This document shows, piece after piece, positions 1 through 10,204 of a stretch of 64,000 nt of DNA. The stretch is from Liriodendron chinense (Eukaryota; Streptophyta; Magnoliopsida; Magnoliales; Magnoliaceae), in NCBI GenBank assembly GCA_003013855.2, contig ML058384.1:18052176-18116175 (forward strand), given 5' to 3'. The first letter of the stretch is position 1. Each line of letters opens with the position of its first letter. Made by a program: the position numbers and the translations under genes. Below the pieces are notes generated by a model that saw only the letters and a program-made list of their open reading frames with translations, was not told the DNA's origin and did no database searches.

Positions 1-1289
1 CATCAGCTCAACCAACGGACCCGTTGTCGATGGGTAGGGCATCGACTGTCTTTTTCATAGTGGCAGTCCATAGCAAGATGTTTCAAGCTTAGTTAGAACT
101 CTTTGTTTGTGGTTTCTCGTGGTAACCATAACCCCTTAGGTTTAGCCTCAGACCTTTATCCGGGATGAATAGAGCTTTGTGCAGTAAAGTAAATGTATTT
201 CTTCTGGAGTCGGGCGACTCGTCTTCGAGAACACTCTTTCTTCTGAGTATTTTCAGTGATCTATTTGGGATCAGATAGGCTTTATCGAGCCAAGATATTT
301 TGAGGATCCAAATTCAATGGGCTGGATCGGCTGTTTCCGATGCCTGTAAGTGGCTAAGTATAGGGTCCGATGGGTATCCACATATGCCAATTTTTTTTAT
401 GAATAATGGGGATCGGTGCCCCATGATTGCTTGACCCGGCTGTAGGATAGCCTGAGTACTTCAGCTTTGCCTCGGCGTCTTCGAGATCGCGGTTGATTTC
501 AACTGGCATTAGTCAATTTTCAAGCCAACAGGGCACTTCCCAGGGCTGGAAATGACTGAGTAGTGGACTTGTTCGCGGTCTGATTAGAGAGACCGGAGAG
601 TATTATCGATAACCGTCTTTGAACAGGGGTGGATTACATCCACGAAGATCGCGATGCGATCGCATTTCGATTTGCTTAGCAAAAGTCAATTTCCGGGCCA
701 ACAGGGCACTTCCCAGGGCTAAAAATGACTAAATAATGGACCTGTCTGCGGTCTAATCAGGGAAATCGATGAATATTATCAATGACCGTCTTTGAACAGG
801 GGTGGATTACGTCCACGAAGATCGCGGTGCGATCGCGTTTCGATTTGCTTAGCAGAAGTCGATTTCCGGGCTAACAGGGCACTTCCCAGGGCTGAAAATG
901 ACTAAGTAGCGGGCCTGCCGACCACTTGATTAGGGTATTCAAGGGTCCTGAGATCGGATAACCTCGTCGCGGTGCATGATTATGGTGTATCATGTCATGT
1001 AGAAGAAAAGCTTCCCTCTCGGGCTTGGTCCAATTCCGCTCGATTCTTCTCTTTTTCGGCCGTTTTTGGCTCTTTCAGAAGGATTTTTGGAGCTGCCAAA
1101 TTGGCTAAGTGTTGGTTATTTTGGACCAAAATACTAATTTGGGCCATTTATCATTGACCGTTGGAGAATCTGATCCGGTGGATGGATAGATCTCATCGAG
1201 ACACATCCAGGAGAGGCGGTTTCATCAAAATCCGATCTCGGATGAAGGCGGGCCGTGCGACAGAAGGTCCACCCCTCCCATCAGCGTCC

Positions 1290-2060
1290 AGGCGCATGGG
1301 GGAGTGTGTACAGGCGCATGTGGCCATTTTACGAGCGCATGTGGTGTTACATCATCTGTCAAGTGCATGTGGTCATCATCCGAGCGCATGTGGTCATCAT
1401 CCGGGCGCATGTGCCCATTTTGCACAAAAAATAGATGAAGGAGAGGTGTTCCGGGCGCATGTGGCAGTGCACATGCGCCTAGAGCCAAAGAGTAGGCACA
1501 TGTCTCTCCCGGACTTAGAGAAAATTCAGATTTTTCCGGCTAGAAAAGCCGGCGCATGTGGGGGAAAAAGCCAGCGCATGTGGGGGATATGCCGGCGCAT
1601 GTGCCCAGCACTTAGAAAATTTCAGGATTTTCTTCCTGAACTTGGGATTCTGGCGAGGAAATCCCTTTTCGGTGAGGGTTTCCGGCGAGGGAATCCACTC
1701 CGGCCAAGGTATCCGGCGAGGGGAGAGAAAGTAAGCGCATGTGGTGCTTACATCATTCTGAGGTCGGCGGGGGATGATCTCGTGCTGATGAGTGAAGTGA
1801 CTTCACTATTTATAGGGGATAATCGGGTTCGGGACCGGTCCGACGGGTATTTTCGGGCTCATGTGGTGGAAAACAGTGTCAAGCGCATGTAGTTGGAGGC
1901 CAGGCGCATGTGATTGGAGGCCAGGCGCATGTCCTTTACCGGCGCATTTCCTGGCGCTTTTCGGAAAAGTGTTTCATTCACTTCCTTTCACTGATAGAGT
2001 GCAAGCGCATGTGGTTGGAGGTCAGGCGCATGTGGTTGGAGGCCAGGCGCATGTGCTTTG
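1290..2060. repeat. GCGCATGTG motif array in Tat LTR
   Basis: Roughly 20 copies of a 9-10 base word, consensus (A/G)GCGCATGTGG, occur at irregular 20-90 bp spacing, nearly all in the same orientation, on both sides of the LTR TATA box at 1806. Variants include GAGCGCATGTGG, GGGCTCATGTGG and AGTGCATGTGG. The same array is in both LTRs of D (46790-47510 and 63700 onward). The core CATGTG is an E-box-like hexamer; a role in protein binding is inference. Confidence 0.85.
1806..1814 (-). promoter_or_regulatory. LTR TATA box (minus strand)
   Basis: Minus-strand reading is TATAAATAG. The same element is at 47276-47284 in D's left LTR. Orientation matches the minus-strand gag-pol of this family, so it is the probable genomic-RNA promoter. 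Upstream in promoter sense (higher coordinates) lies part of the GCGCATGTG array. Confidence 0.65.
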
Positions 2061-2239
2061 CTGGCGCTTTCCCACTACTTAGCCAGATTTTCAGGATTCC
2101 AGCACTTAGAAAATTTCAGCATTTCAGCTCCGACGAGGGACCTCCAAAGGACAGCTACCTTTTCTAGACATGCACTCACTGTCGCCAAGCCACTTTTAGG
2201 CTAGGATTGACCTCTTGAATGAACAGGGTGGGGTGTGGA

Positions 2240-2957
2240 AGTCCAGATGTTGCTAATTTTGGTACTTCCTTCCTAATTTGGAGCCTCCAGGTCGGCTTGT
2301 CGTATAGGAACGTTGTTCCGGGGAGTGCGCGCATGGAAATACGCATCGTAATGACTTCAAACTTGCTATTTAAGGGTTTTGGGGCGCTCCGAATCATTTA
2401 GCGGTGAAGCACATGTCCAGTTCCACTCTAAAATGGTAGCTGTAGGCTTACAGACCCTTTTTGGTTAGTTCAGGGCAGGGACGAAACGCATTTCGAGGTG
2501 CGCAGGTAAAAATATGCACCGGATGACTTCAAAACTTGCAGGTTAAGGGTTTTAGGACATTTCGGATCATTTGGCAGCAAAGCGCATGTCCAGTTTCGCT
2601 CTGAAATGGTAGCTGTAGGATTACGGACCCTTTTTGGTCAGTTCCGGCAGGGACGAAACGCATTTCGAGGTGTGCAGGTAAAAATATGCACCGGATGACT
2701 TCAAAACTTGCAGGTTAAGGGTTTTAGGACATTTCGAATCATTTGGCGGTGATGCGCATGTCCAGTTCCACTCTGAAATGGTAGTTGTAGGCTTACGAAC
2801 CCTTTTTGGTCAGTTCCGGGCAGGGACGAAACTCATTTCGAGGTGCGCAGGTAAAAATATGCACTGGATGACTTCAAAACTTATAGGTTAAGGGTTTTAG
2901 GACATTTCAGATCATTTGGCAGTGAAGCGCATGTCCAGTTCCACTCCGAAATGTTGT
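2240..2957. repeat. 173-bp tandem repeat within Tat LTR
   Basis: The word CATGTCCAG recurs at 2412, 2585, 2757 and 2930 (spacing 173, 172, 173). Each unit carries ...AGGGTTTT(A/G)GGACATTTCGGATCATTTGGC... and ...GACGAAACGCATTTCGAGG.... A more diverged unit precedes 2412, giving about four in all. D's left LTR has only one full spacing (47861 to 48034) plus a diverged leading unit, so copy number varies between copies of the family. Confidence 0.85.
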
Positions 2958-3096
2958 TTATGAATTTTGGTCGCTACCAAGCGATCAGGGTTGTGCAGGC
3001 GTTTTCGGGGCTCTCCCAGCCTCGAAACTTATCCAAATCATTGTTAATAGACCACGGGATGTTGTTTTACAATGGGTACGAATTTGAGCCCCAACA

Positions 3097-3521
3097 GCGT
3101 AGGACCTCACGCACCCAGAAATTGAACTCTCAATGATTTTGGGGTGCGTGGCGTCCCACACACCCAGAACTTGAAATTAGTGAATTTGAACATTTTGGTA
3201 TGCGTGGAGCCTCACGCACCCAGATTCTCAGACTTGTAAACTTTGAAATTTTGAGGGTTATTTGATTTAATAGGGTTTGTTTTACCTGGATTTTTGAAGG
3301 GCGCGAGTTCCTACACCTTTATTTTTGTACTTGCGTTCATATGATAATCATTTCGAGGAGGTGTCGGGCCTTGCACTCTTAAAAATTTTCAGATCATGCT
3401 AAGATGAGATTTTCCTTGTAATCTTGGTGATTCTATCTAAATGGATTTTTAAGTGTACCTTCTCATGCTTCTGTTTTTTTTTGAGCTGGATCTGAGTTTT
3501 TTTTTCTATGTACTTTTACAG
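3097..3521. other. Element E, non-coding region before PMD gene
   Basis: No gene. From 3097 to 3230 there are three imperfect repeats of about 55-60 bp built on TGCGTGG.G.C(T/C)CACGCACCCAG, a near-palindromic word. The region then turns AT-rich and ends in a T-rich stretch and TTTTACAG directly before the ATG at 3522, which looks like a 3' splice site. A 5'-UTR intron is possible but unproven. I find no clear TATA box here. Confidence 0.5.
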
Positions 3522-4309
3522 ATGGCTAGTGATCCTTCGCAAGCTAGCCCTTCAGGTCCACTGCTGACTCCATCTAAACGCAAGCGAGTGGCTCCGAACA
3601 AAGTTAATCGGCCATCTGATCAGAACCCTCAGTGGTTCCTACCTCCAAAAACCTTCAACTTTTACGAACGTATATTAACGTTGTCCAAGGACATGCAGAA
3701 GAAGATTCTTTGTGATAGGGTTGTGCCACCCCCTCCAGACAAGGGCACACAAGAATAATGGGATGCTTGGTATACTCCATTGCATGGTTTTCGGTTAGAT
3801 GGGACCGTAGGATCCGAGGATGGTGAAGCGAGCCCGTCTGTACCTGCTCAACTCATCAAGCGCGGTTGTCCGAAAAGGGTTGGGAAAGGTGCCAAGCAAG
3901 TGTATTTAGAGAATCAGGCCAAATCTAAGTTCAATAAGATGAGGATTACTTGGTCTACAGTTAAATTGGTTACAGCGCCTCTCATAATAAAAAACCCCTT
4001 CACTTGACAACACATAAGATACGTTAAGAGCTATCAATGGCAACGTTCTCTTCCGAAAATTGAGCCTTCCGACGTATGTCGTAGTAATTCTTTCTTCAGC
4101 ATGGATACATGGACATCCGGCCCAGCACCATTCCTAAGCTGCTCTTTATTTTATAATGGTAAGTATCAGTCCGTCATTGGTACGAAGGGCATGATCTTCT
4201 TAGAGCCGAATCATGACCCTCACCAGCCTTTCCCTATACATTACTTCGAGACCCTTCGCCAGAGATTTCATCACTTAGGGGATACTAAGATTTGGCCATT
4301 TGTTGCGTT
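3522..4309 (+). pseudogene. PMD (plant mobile domain) gene of element E, 5' part
   Basis: This is the N-terminal part of a plant-mobile-domain protein (the 'aminotransferase-like, plant mobile domain' family, PF10536), homologous to the PMD gene of element D at 49343-53775. Shared landmarks are a Lys/Arg-Pro-rich start, a P-P-P/K-GTQ(E) segment, KIEPSDV against D's SIEPSDV, and a FLEP..DPH.PFP.HYFET block matching D's FLMPTCDPHAPYPTHFFET. One reading frame runs from ATG 3522 to the insertion point, broken only by TAA at 3756-3758 and TGA at 4005-4007. The Copia element inserted at 4315 and, being 5895 bp with its target duplication (a multiple of 3), preserves the frame into the downstream part at 10205. 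By analogy with D this gene lies antisense to its host element's gag-pol, which is not in the window. It is inactive by nonsense codons and two insertions. Confidence 0.75.
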
Positions 4310-4314
4310 CCAGA
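4310..4314. repeat. Target-site duplication CCAGA (left)
   Basis: CCAGA at 4310-4314 is repeated exactly at 10205-10209, flanking the Copia element. It proves a single integration event into the PMD gene of element E. Confidence 0.95.
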
Positions 4315-4652
4315 TGTTAGTGCACTTTTCCGTGGCATACTAGTGCACCTTGTTTGTCAATCACTTACGTCAGTATGTCTAGAGTCGGTTGAGCCCAAAG
4401 AAGACGAAGACCGAAGACTCAAGACGTCCAGCCGCATCAAGGAAGAAGATTCAGGTATATGAGATGCCTTGGTGCCTTAACCTCGACCAAAACCCATCCC
4501 CTTTGTATCTTTGATGACCTTGACCATATTGGAGTACATTTAGTCATCATAGATAGGCCCTAGGTGTCCCATTTGATCAACTCTACCTAGGTCTATATGA
4601 ACCAGCTGGAGAAAGAAGAACTCAGCTCAGCATAGAGGGGACCCAGGCTGGT

Positions 4653-4967
4653 CCGACCGGTCAAGACCGGTCGGACAGCATTCCTGCTGGAATTGCAAGG
4701 CCAGCCGACCGGTCAGGACCGGTCGGCCTTCACATGTGAAGGGGTACAGCAAGGTGGGCCGACCGGTCATGACCGGTCGGCCAGTTTTGGCTTCCTTCAT
4801 TGATAAGCCTGTCCAGCAAGGGGGGCCGACCGGTCATGACCGGTCGGCCTGATGCATTTGGCCTGTCCAGTGAGGAGGCCGACCGGTCATGACCGGTCGG
4901 CCAGTTTATTTGGCCTGCATTATGGAAACCTTCCAGCGGGGGAGTCCGACCGGTCATGACCGGTCGG
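4653..4967. repeat. Palindrome array GACCGGTC-N2-GACCGGTC, six units
   Basis: Six 22-bp units at 4653, 4705, 4759, 4826, 4879 and 4946. Each has core GACCGGTC, a 2-bp spacer (AA, AG, then AT four times) and a second GACCGGTC, flanked by CC and GG so that the whole unit is a palindrome. The 8-mer is itself a palindrome. Between units the words TGTCCAG / CTGGA recur. Four units begin GCCGAC and end GTCGGC, the core of DRE/CRT elements (RCCGAC) in inverted pairs; binding is inference. The array is repeated in the 3' LTR at 8585-8899. Confidence 0.95.
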
Positions 4968-5023
4968 GACAGGTCGTTTATGACCGTTTTCTGCCCGTTT
5001 TAGAGCCGTTGGAGCCCTCTTTT

Positions 5024-5033
5024 CTATATATAT
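5024..5033 (+). promoter_or_regulatory. TATA-like box of Copia LTR
   Basis: CTATATATAT lies about 60 bp downstream of the last palindrome unit, a plausible U3/R boundary promoter. It recurs at 8956-8965 in the 3' LTR. Confidence 0.6.
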
Positions 5034-5646
5034 GGTGCTCCATTCTTGGGCATTGGGGGAGAGAAGTTTTTGAGAGCCCATTCCACACTTATCTTGTACA
5101 TCATTTGGGGCCTCAAAGAGGAGGTTTTCAAGTCATATCCCTTGTGTTTCAAACACAAGTATGGGCATTCAAATGCTATCAAGAGATGACTTGATTCCTC
5201 TCTCAAATCTAGAGGTGTGACACTATTCCACATAGGTATATCCTTTGTCCAAGACCTCTAGAAGACTCTCTAGGTGAATCTCCTAGTTGGAACAACCTAC
5301 ACATCCCATGTATGAGATTCACCCATCCTCCTAGCACCTTGGGCATTTCAAGGCATCGCATGCAAGGTGTTTGATCGAATGTGGCTGAGGCATTGGCAAC
5401 GCAACGGCGGCACGATCGAGGGAGCAAAGGGAAGCTGATTGAAGCATGGGAGAGCGGAGATCAAGCAACCCAATCCGGCGCTAAACAAGGGGCTCATCCG
5501 ACAAGTAAGTTGTCTTATTTGAGAGTCCATTTTAGAGTTTGTTTGTCAACTCGCCTTAGGGACGTTAGCCGTTCCTTGGCCCGTTAGCCGGGCCTAAACT
5601 AAGTCTCCAAGGGGGAGCCTCCGACACGGGAGTAAACGTGCGATAA

Positions 5647-5753
5647 GGTTGAGAGTTAGCCTATGTCTAAAACTCCGGATACGGTTGAGAGGTGAACCGA
5701 TAAAACCTCCGTGTAAAGGTTGAGAGGTGAACCTCATTTAAAACCTCCGATAG
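5647..5753. repeat. 36-bp tandem repeat in Copia LTR
   Basis: Three imperfect units beginning GGTTGAGAG(G/T)T at 5647, 5683 and 5718, each containing AAAAC(T/C)TCCG. They lie in the R/U5 half of the LTR and recur at 9579-9685. Confidence 0.75.
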
Positions 5754-6274
5754 TGAATGCCGGTGTGCTCAAAGGGGTTGAGTACTTGAACCGGGAGTGG
5801 AGTAGACACGTAGTCGAACCACTATACATCCTTGTGTTTGTGATTGTTCTTGAGCTCATTCTATCTTTGCATTGTTTGTTTAATTGCTTAATTATGAATG
5901 ATTGATAGGAATGCATGCTAGGCACCTTATAGGCATCCCCACACAAGATGTACCTTCACTACTTGTGTAGACTTGAGCTCATTGATCCACTCTCATAAGT
6001 CTACACAAGATGCATAGGTTAGGAACTTGATTAGTTGTATCATTTACTTCCTATGCATGCTTAGACTAGGTTTGTTTATTGCTTATCCTCTTGCTAGTCT
6101 TTTGATTGGACCCACCAAGGCTTGGAAGCCGAGGTGTTTTTGCTTACAACGCTTATTTTGTTGAATTGTATTAGTAGACGAAAAGATTTTCAAAAAGGTC
6201 CTATTCACCCCCCCCTCTAGGTCCATAGCCATATCTCCAAGTGTCTCTACAAGCGGTGAAACCGCAATTTCAAT

Positions 6275-6286
6275 TGGTATCAGAGC
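6275..6286 (+). other. PBS of Copia element
   Basis: TGGTATCAGAGC begins 2 bp after the 5' LTR end at 6272. It is complementary to the 3' end of plant initiator methionine tRNA, the usual primer for Copia elements. Confidence 0.9.
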
Positions 6287-6345
6287 GGGTTTCTCTTTAA
6301 GGGCTTAATTGCCTAGAGATAGATCCTAAAGAGAAACTTGAAAAT

Positions 6346-7431
6346 ATGTCTAGAGAGGACTCTTCATCCGTCACTAAGCCTCCTTTCTTTGATGGGTCAA
6401 ATTATCCATATTGGAAAGCCCGAATGCGCATCTTCTTGGAATCCATTGATTCGGATGTGAGGGACATGGTTGATTTTGGATATGAACCCCCAATGGTTAC
6501 TATTTCTAAGGAGGGTGAGCCGGATGTTCTCAGGCCAAAAGACAAGGCATTATGGACTGCTCATGAAAAAGCTCAACGTATTAATAATGCCAAAGGCCTG
6601 AATGCCATATTTTGTTCAGTATCTAGAGAAGAATTTGGTCGGATCCAAAATTGCACTACCAGTAAACAAGCATGGGATATTCTGGAAGTTACCCATGAAG
6701 GAACAAATGTTGTTAAAAATTCTAAACTCCAGCGCCTCTCCACTCTCTTTGAAAATATTACTATGGAGGAGGATGAAACGTTTACTGAATTTTATACCAA
6801 ACTGAACAAAATCACAAATGATATGTGGGGCTTAGGGGATCCGGTTCCGGAACATAGGCTTTGTAGGAAAATTCTGAGATCGCTTCCGGAACGGTTCTCT
6901 TCTAAAGTCACCACCATTGAAGAGTGTAGGGATCTAAACACAATGAAAGTTGAAGAACTCATAGGTTCCCTACAAACCTTTGAGCTTGGCTTTAAAGCCC
7001 CCTCTAGAAGGAAAAACATCGCCTTCAAGTCCTCTCACAGACACAAGAAAATCAAAAGTGAGACGGAGGATGATAGCGATGATGAGGATAATGAGGAAGA
7101 ACAATTGAACAAAAAATTCAAGAGATTCCTCAAATTTGATAGAGGGAATAGCCGTGACAAGAAGGACAAGAAGGGTGATAAACGTACAGGAAAATCATCC
7201 ATACCTTCATCCGTCCGTTGTTACGGTTGCGGTCGTCGTGGCCATATTGCCCCGGAATGTCCGGAAGGGCCTAAACCAAAAGGTAAAAAGGCAATGGCTG
7301 CCACTTGGGATGATACGGAGGAGTCCGAATCTGATGATGAGAGCCAACATAAAGATCTTGCTCTCTCAGCCTCCATCACGACCCCTTTACCAGATTATCT
7401 AAGAGGGGATCCCAACCGCTATCCCTTCTAG
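6346..7431 (+). CDS. gag: Copia Gag (UBN2-type) with CCHC zinc knuckle
   Basis: Intact 361-residue ORF. Gag forms the cytoplasmic particle that packages element RNA. The N-terminus has the typical Copia Gag opening FFDGSNYPYWKARMRIFLE (residues about 13-32). It is followed by the UBN2/Retrotran_gag_2 core (about 75-225: TSKQAWDILE, LQRLSTLFENITM, LPERFSSKVTTIEE). An acidic then basic linker follows (about 238-280), then a CCHC knuckle CYGCGRRGHIAPEC near residue 291. The C-terminus is acidic and ends in a normal stop; there is no continuation into protease. The ATG is the first after the PBS and is followed by an uninterrupted frame. It is the only intact complete ORF of any retroelement here, fitting the youth of the insertion. 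Because the element has no pol, this Gag can act only with enzymes from another Copia element. Confidence 0.9.
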   Translation: MSREDSSSVTKPPFFDGSNYPYWKARMRIFLESIDSDVRDMVDFGYEPPMVTISKEGEPDVLRPKDKALWTAHEKAQRINNAKGLNAIFCSVSREEFGRIQNCTTSKQAWDILEVTHEGTNVVKNSKLQRLSTLFENITMEEDETFTEFYTKLNKITNDMWGLGDPVPEHRLCRKILRSLPERFSSKVTTIEECRDLNTMKVEELIGSLQTFELGFKAPSRRKNIAFKSSHRHKKIKSETEDDSDDEDNEEEQLNKKFKRFLKFDRGNSRDKKDKKGDKRTGKSSIPSSVRCYGCGRRGHIAPECPEGPKPKGKKAMAATWDDTEESESDDESQHKDLALSASITTPLPDYLRGDPNRYPF

Positions 7432-8246
7432 GTGAAGGAAGAGTTCCCAACCCCTCACCTCATGCTACATTTTATGAGGGTGTTGTGGAACTTTGCTACC
7501 CTTTGGTTTTTTTAATCTCATCATGGTAAGAGAGGGTAGCTAGTTAGGCTTTTATTGGAAAATCTGAGGATTTCAGCCTCATTTCTGTGTATATGGGCAA
7601 ATCAGAGGATTCAAGCCTCATTCGCCCAAATTTTGATGATTTAGCTTTGCTTTTATTGATACATTTGCTTGCTAGATTGTCATCTTGCTTAGATTAGCTA
7701 ACCATCTTGAGTTTTATGCTTCATGTATGCTAATCTTTGCTTAGTATTGGTCTTGATATACCATTAGGGGAGGTTGGTTGATTGGGCTATAAGCCCTTTT
7801 GTGCTTCATTGCAAATGTATATCCTTGACCAATTGCATGATTAACCTTGACTGAATAGTTACATTTCTTGTTAATCATGTTTCTTAGCTTGCTCCATGTT
7901 TTTATGATTCATGCACCCTATACTCTCCTTTTAGCATGTGCTTATAGTTATAACTGCGACACACTATCTCCTCTTACCTTAAGTTCATTGGTATATCATT
8001 AAGGGGGAGAGAATAGTTTGTCAATTGCTAACAAAAAGGGGGAGAAAGATCAAATCCCACCAAAACTAGTTTGCTATGTTTTGTGATGCAGGGATTGACA
8101 GGTTGTGGGGGAGCAAACTGAAGCGGAGCAGCATAGTTTAGACATGTCAAGAGTCCTGTAATTTATGCTTTATCATTGTAATATCTTGAACATGTAGTTT
8201 GTTTTGGTAGGTTAAGTTTTTGTAAGTAATTGACAAAGGGGGAGAT
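7432..8246 (+). other. Non-coding 3' part of Copia element, with repeated PPT-like tracts
   Basis: No ORF of note where pol would be expected. Purine tracts of the form (A)AGGGGGAGA occur at about 8002-8012, 8037-8048, 8107-8113 (GGGGGAG) and 8235-8245; the last directly precedes the 3' LTR and is the functional-looking PPT. Several PPT-like copies upstream of the 3' LTR are a described feature of Sireviruses. Confidence 0.7.
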
Positions 8247-10204
8247 TGTTAGTGCACTTTTCCGTGGCATACTAGTGCACCTTGTTTGTCAATCACTTAC
8301 GTCAGTATGTCTAGAGTCGGTTGAGCCCAAAGAAGACGAAGACCGAAGACTCAAGACGTCCAGCCGCATCAAGGAAGAAGATTCAGGTATATGAGATGCC
8401 TTGGTGCCTTAACCTCGACCAAAACCCATCCCCTTTGTATCTTTGATGACCTTGACCATATTGGAGTACATTTAGTCATCATAGATAGGCCCTAGGTGTC
8501 CCATTTGATCAACTCTACCTAGGTCTATATGAACCAGCTGGAGAAAGAAGAACTCAGCTCAGCATAGAGGGGACCCAGGCTGGTCCGACCGGTCAAGACC
8601 GGTCGGACAGCATTCCTGCTGGAATTGCAAGGCCAGCCGACCGGTCAGGACCGGTCGGCCTTCACATGTGAAGGGGTACAGCAAGGTGGGCCGACCGGTC
8701 ATGACCGGTCGGCCAGTTTTGGCTTCCTTCATTGATAAGCCTGTCCAGCAAGGGGGGCCGACCGGTCATGACCGGTCGGCCTGATGCATTTGGCCTGTCC
8801 AGTGAGGAGGCCGACCGGTCATGACCGGTCGGCCAGTTTATTTGGCCTGCATTATGGAAACCTTCCAGCGGGGGAGTCCGACCGGTCATGACCGGTCGGG
8901 ACAGGTCGTTTATGACCGTTTTCTGCCCGTTTTAGAGCCGTTGGAGCCCTCTTTTCTATATATATGGTGCTCCATTCTTGGGCATTGGGGGAGAGAAGTT
9001 TTTGAGAGCCCATTCCACACTTATCTTGTACATCATTTGGGGCCTCAAAGAGGAGGTTTTCAAGTCATATCCCTTGTGTTTCAAACACAAGTATGGGCAT
9101 TCAAATGCTATCAAGAGATGACTTGATTCCTCTCTCAAATCTAGAGGTGTGACACTATTCCACATAGGTATATCCTTTGTCCAAGACCTCTAGAAGACTC
9201 TCTAGGTGAATCTCCTAGTTGGAACAACCTACACATCCCATGTATGAGATTCACCCATCCTCCTAGCACCTTGGGCATTTCAAGGCATCGCATGCAAGGT
9301 GTTTGATCGAATGTGGCTGAGGCATTGGCAACGCAACGGCGGCACGATCGAGGGAGCAAAGGGAAGCTGATTGAAGCATGGGAGAGCGGAGATCAAGCAA
9401 CCCAATCCGGCGCTAAACAAGGGGCTCATCCGACAAGTAAGTTGTCTTATTTGAGAGTCCATTTTAGAGTTTGTTTGTCAACTCGCCTTAGGGACGTTAG
9501 CCGTTCCTTGGCCCGTTAGCCGGGCCTAAACTAAGTCTCCAAGGGGGAGCCTCCGACACGGGAGTAAACGTGCGATAAGGTTGAGAGTTAGCCTATGTCT
9601 AAAACTCCGGATACGGTTGAGAGGTGAACCGATAAAACCTCCGTGTAAAGGTTGAGAGGTGAACCTCATTTAAAACCTCCGATAGTGAATGCCGGTGTGC
9701 TCAAAGGGGTTGAGTACTTGAACCGGGAGTGGAGTAGACACGTAGTCGAACCACTATACATCCTTGTGTTTGTGATTGTTCTTGAGCTCATTCTATCTTT
9801 GCATTGTTTGTTTAATTGCTTAATTATGAATGATTGATAGGAATGCATGCTAGGCACCTTATAGGCATCCCCACACAAGATGTACCTTCACTACTTGTGT
9901 AGACTTGAGCTCATTGATCCACTCTCATAAGTCTACACAAGATGCATAGGTTAGGAACTTGATTAGTTGTATCATTTACTTCCTATGCATGCTTAGACTA
10001 GGTTTGTTTATTGCTTATCCTCTTGCTAGTCTTTTGATTGGACCCACCAAGGCTTGGAAGCCGAGGTGTTTTTGCTTACAACGCTTATTTTGTTGAATTG
10101 TATTAGTAGACGAAAAGATTTTCAAAAAGGTCCTATTCACCCCCCCCTCTAGGTCCATAGCCATATCTCCAAGTGTCTCTACAAGCGGTGAAACCGCAAT
10201 TTCA
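8247..10204 (+). repeat. 3' LTR of gag-only Copia element
   Basis: 1958 bp, same length as the 5' LTR, with no difference found in the parts compared. Its palindrome array is at 8585-8899. It is followed by target duplication CCAGA at 10205-10209. Confidence 0.95.

Larger units (their letters stand above)
1..3096 (-). repeat. Tat-type LTR (left-truncated by window edge)
   Basis: Position 1 aligns with 45502 and 62409 inside the two LTRs of element D, so about 457 bp of this LTR lie left of the window. It ends at 3096 in ...GAGCCCCAACA, the same terminus as D's left LTR at 48200, and read on the minus strand it begins TGTTGGGGC. The sequence just outside (3097 onward, GCGTAGGACC...) has no C-run, whereas D's 3' LTR is followed by nine C. 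This is therefore not a 3' LTR with an adjacent polypurine tract (PPT). It is a solo LTR, or the right-hand 5' LTR of a minus-strand element lying off the left edge. It is longer than the matching part of D's LTR mainly because of extra 173-bp repeats. Small ORFs inside it are motif-array artefacts. Confidence 0.85.
4315..6272 (+). repeat. 5' LTR of gag-only Copia element
   Basis: Starts TGTTAGTGCAC and ends ...ACCGCAATTTCA, 1958 bp. U3 contains six palindromic GACCGGTC-N2-GACCGGTC units (4653-4967), followed by a TATA-like CTATATATAT at 5024-5033. Further downstream is a three-unit 36-bp repeat (5647-5753). No real ORF is present. Confidence 0.95.
4315..10204 (+). mobile_element. Gag-only Copia retrotransposon (TR-GAG type), complete
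   Basis: A structurally complete LTR element of 5890 bp. It has LTRs 4315-6272 and 8247-10204 (1958 bp each), TG...CA ends, 5-bp target duplication CCAGA, PBS TGGTATCAGAGC at 6275-6286 (initiator methionine tRNA type) and PPT immediately before the 3' LTR. The 1974-bp internal region encodes only a Gag protein. No protease, integrase, reverse transcriptase or RNase H remains, so it is non-autonomous and must use pol enzymes from a relative. LTRs look identical in every stretch I compared, and all LTR ORFs recur unchanged at an offset of 3932, so the insertion is young compared with its surroundings. Long LTRs, several GGGGGAG purine tracts before the 3' LTR and the Gag type point to the Sirevirus side of Copia; that lineage call is inference. 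Confidence 0.9.

Noticed and set aside
1161..2167. ORFs of 73-243 codons in the Tat LTR, rich in AHV/ACG repeats
   Set aside because: They are translations of the GCGCATGTG array in several frames. Their counterparts at 46717-47616 are not conserved in reading frame.
4653..4967. Regularly spaced palindromes resembling a CRISPR array
   Set aside because: Plant retrotransposon LTR context, variable spacing, spacers share words, no cas genes; the array is repeated in both LTRs.
4730..5946. Small ORFs repeated exactly at 8662-9878
   Set aside because: They are duplicated only because they lie in the two LTRs; no protein signature and overlapping on both strands.
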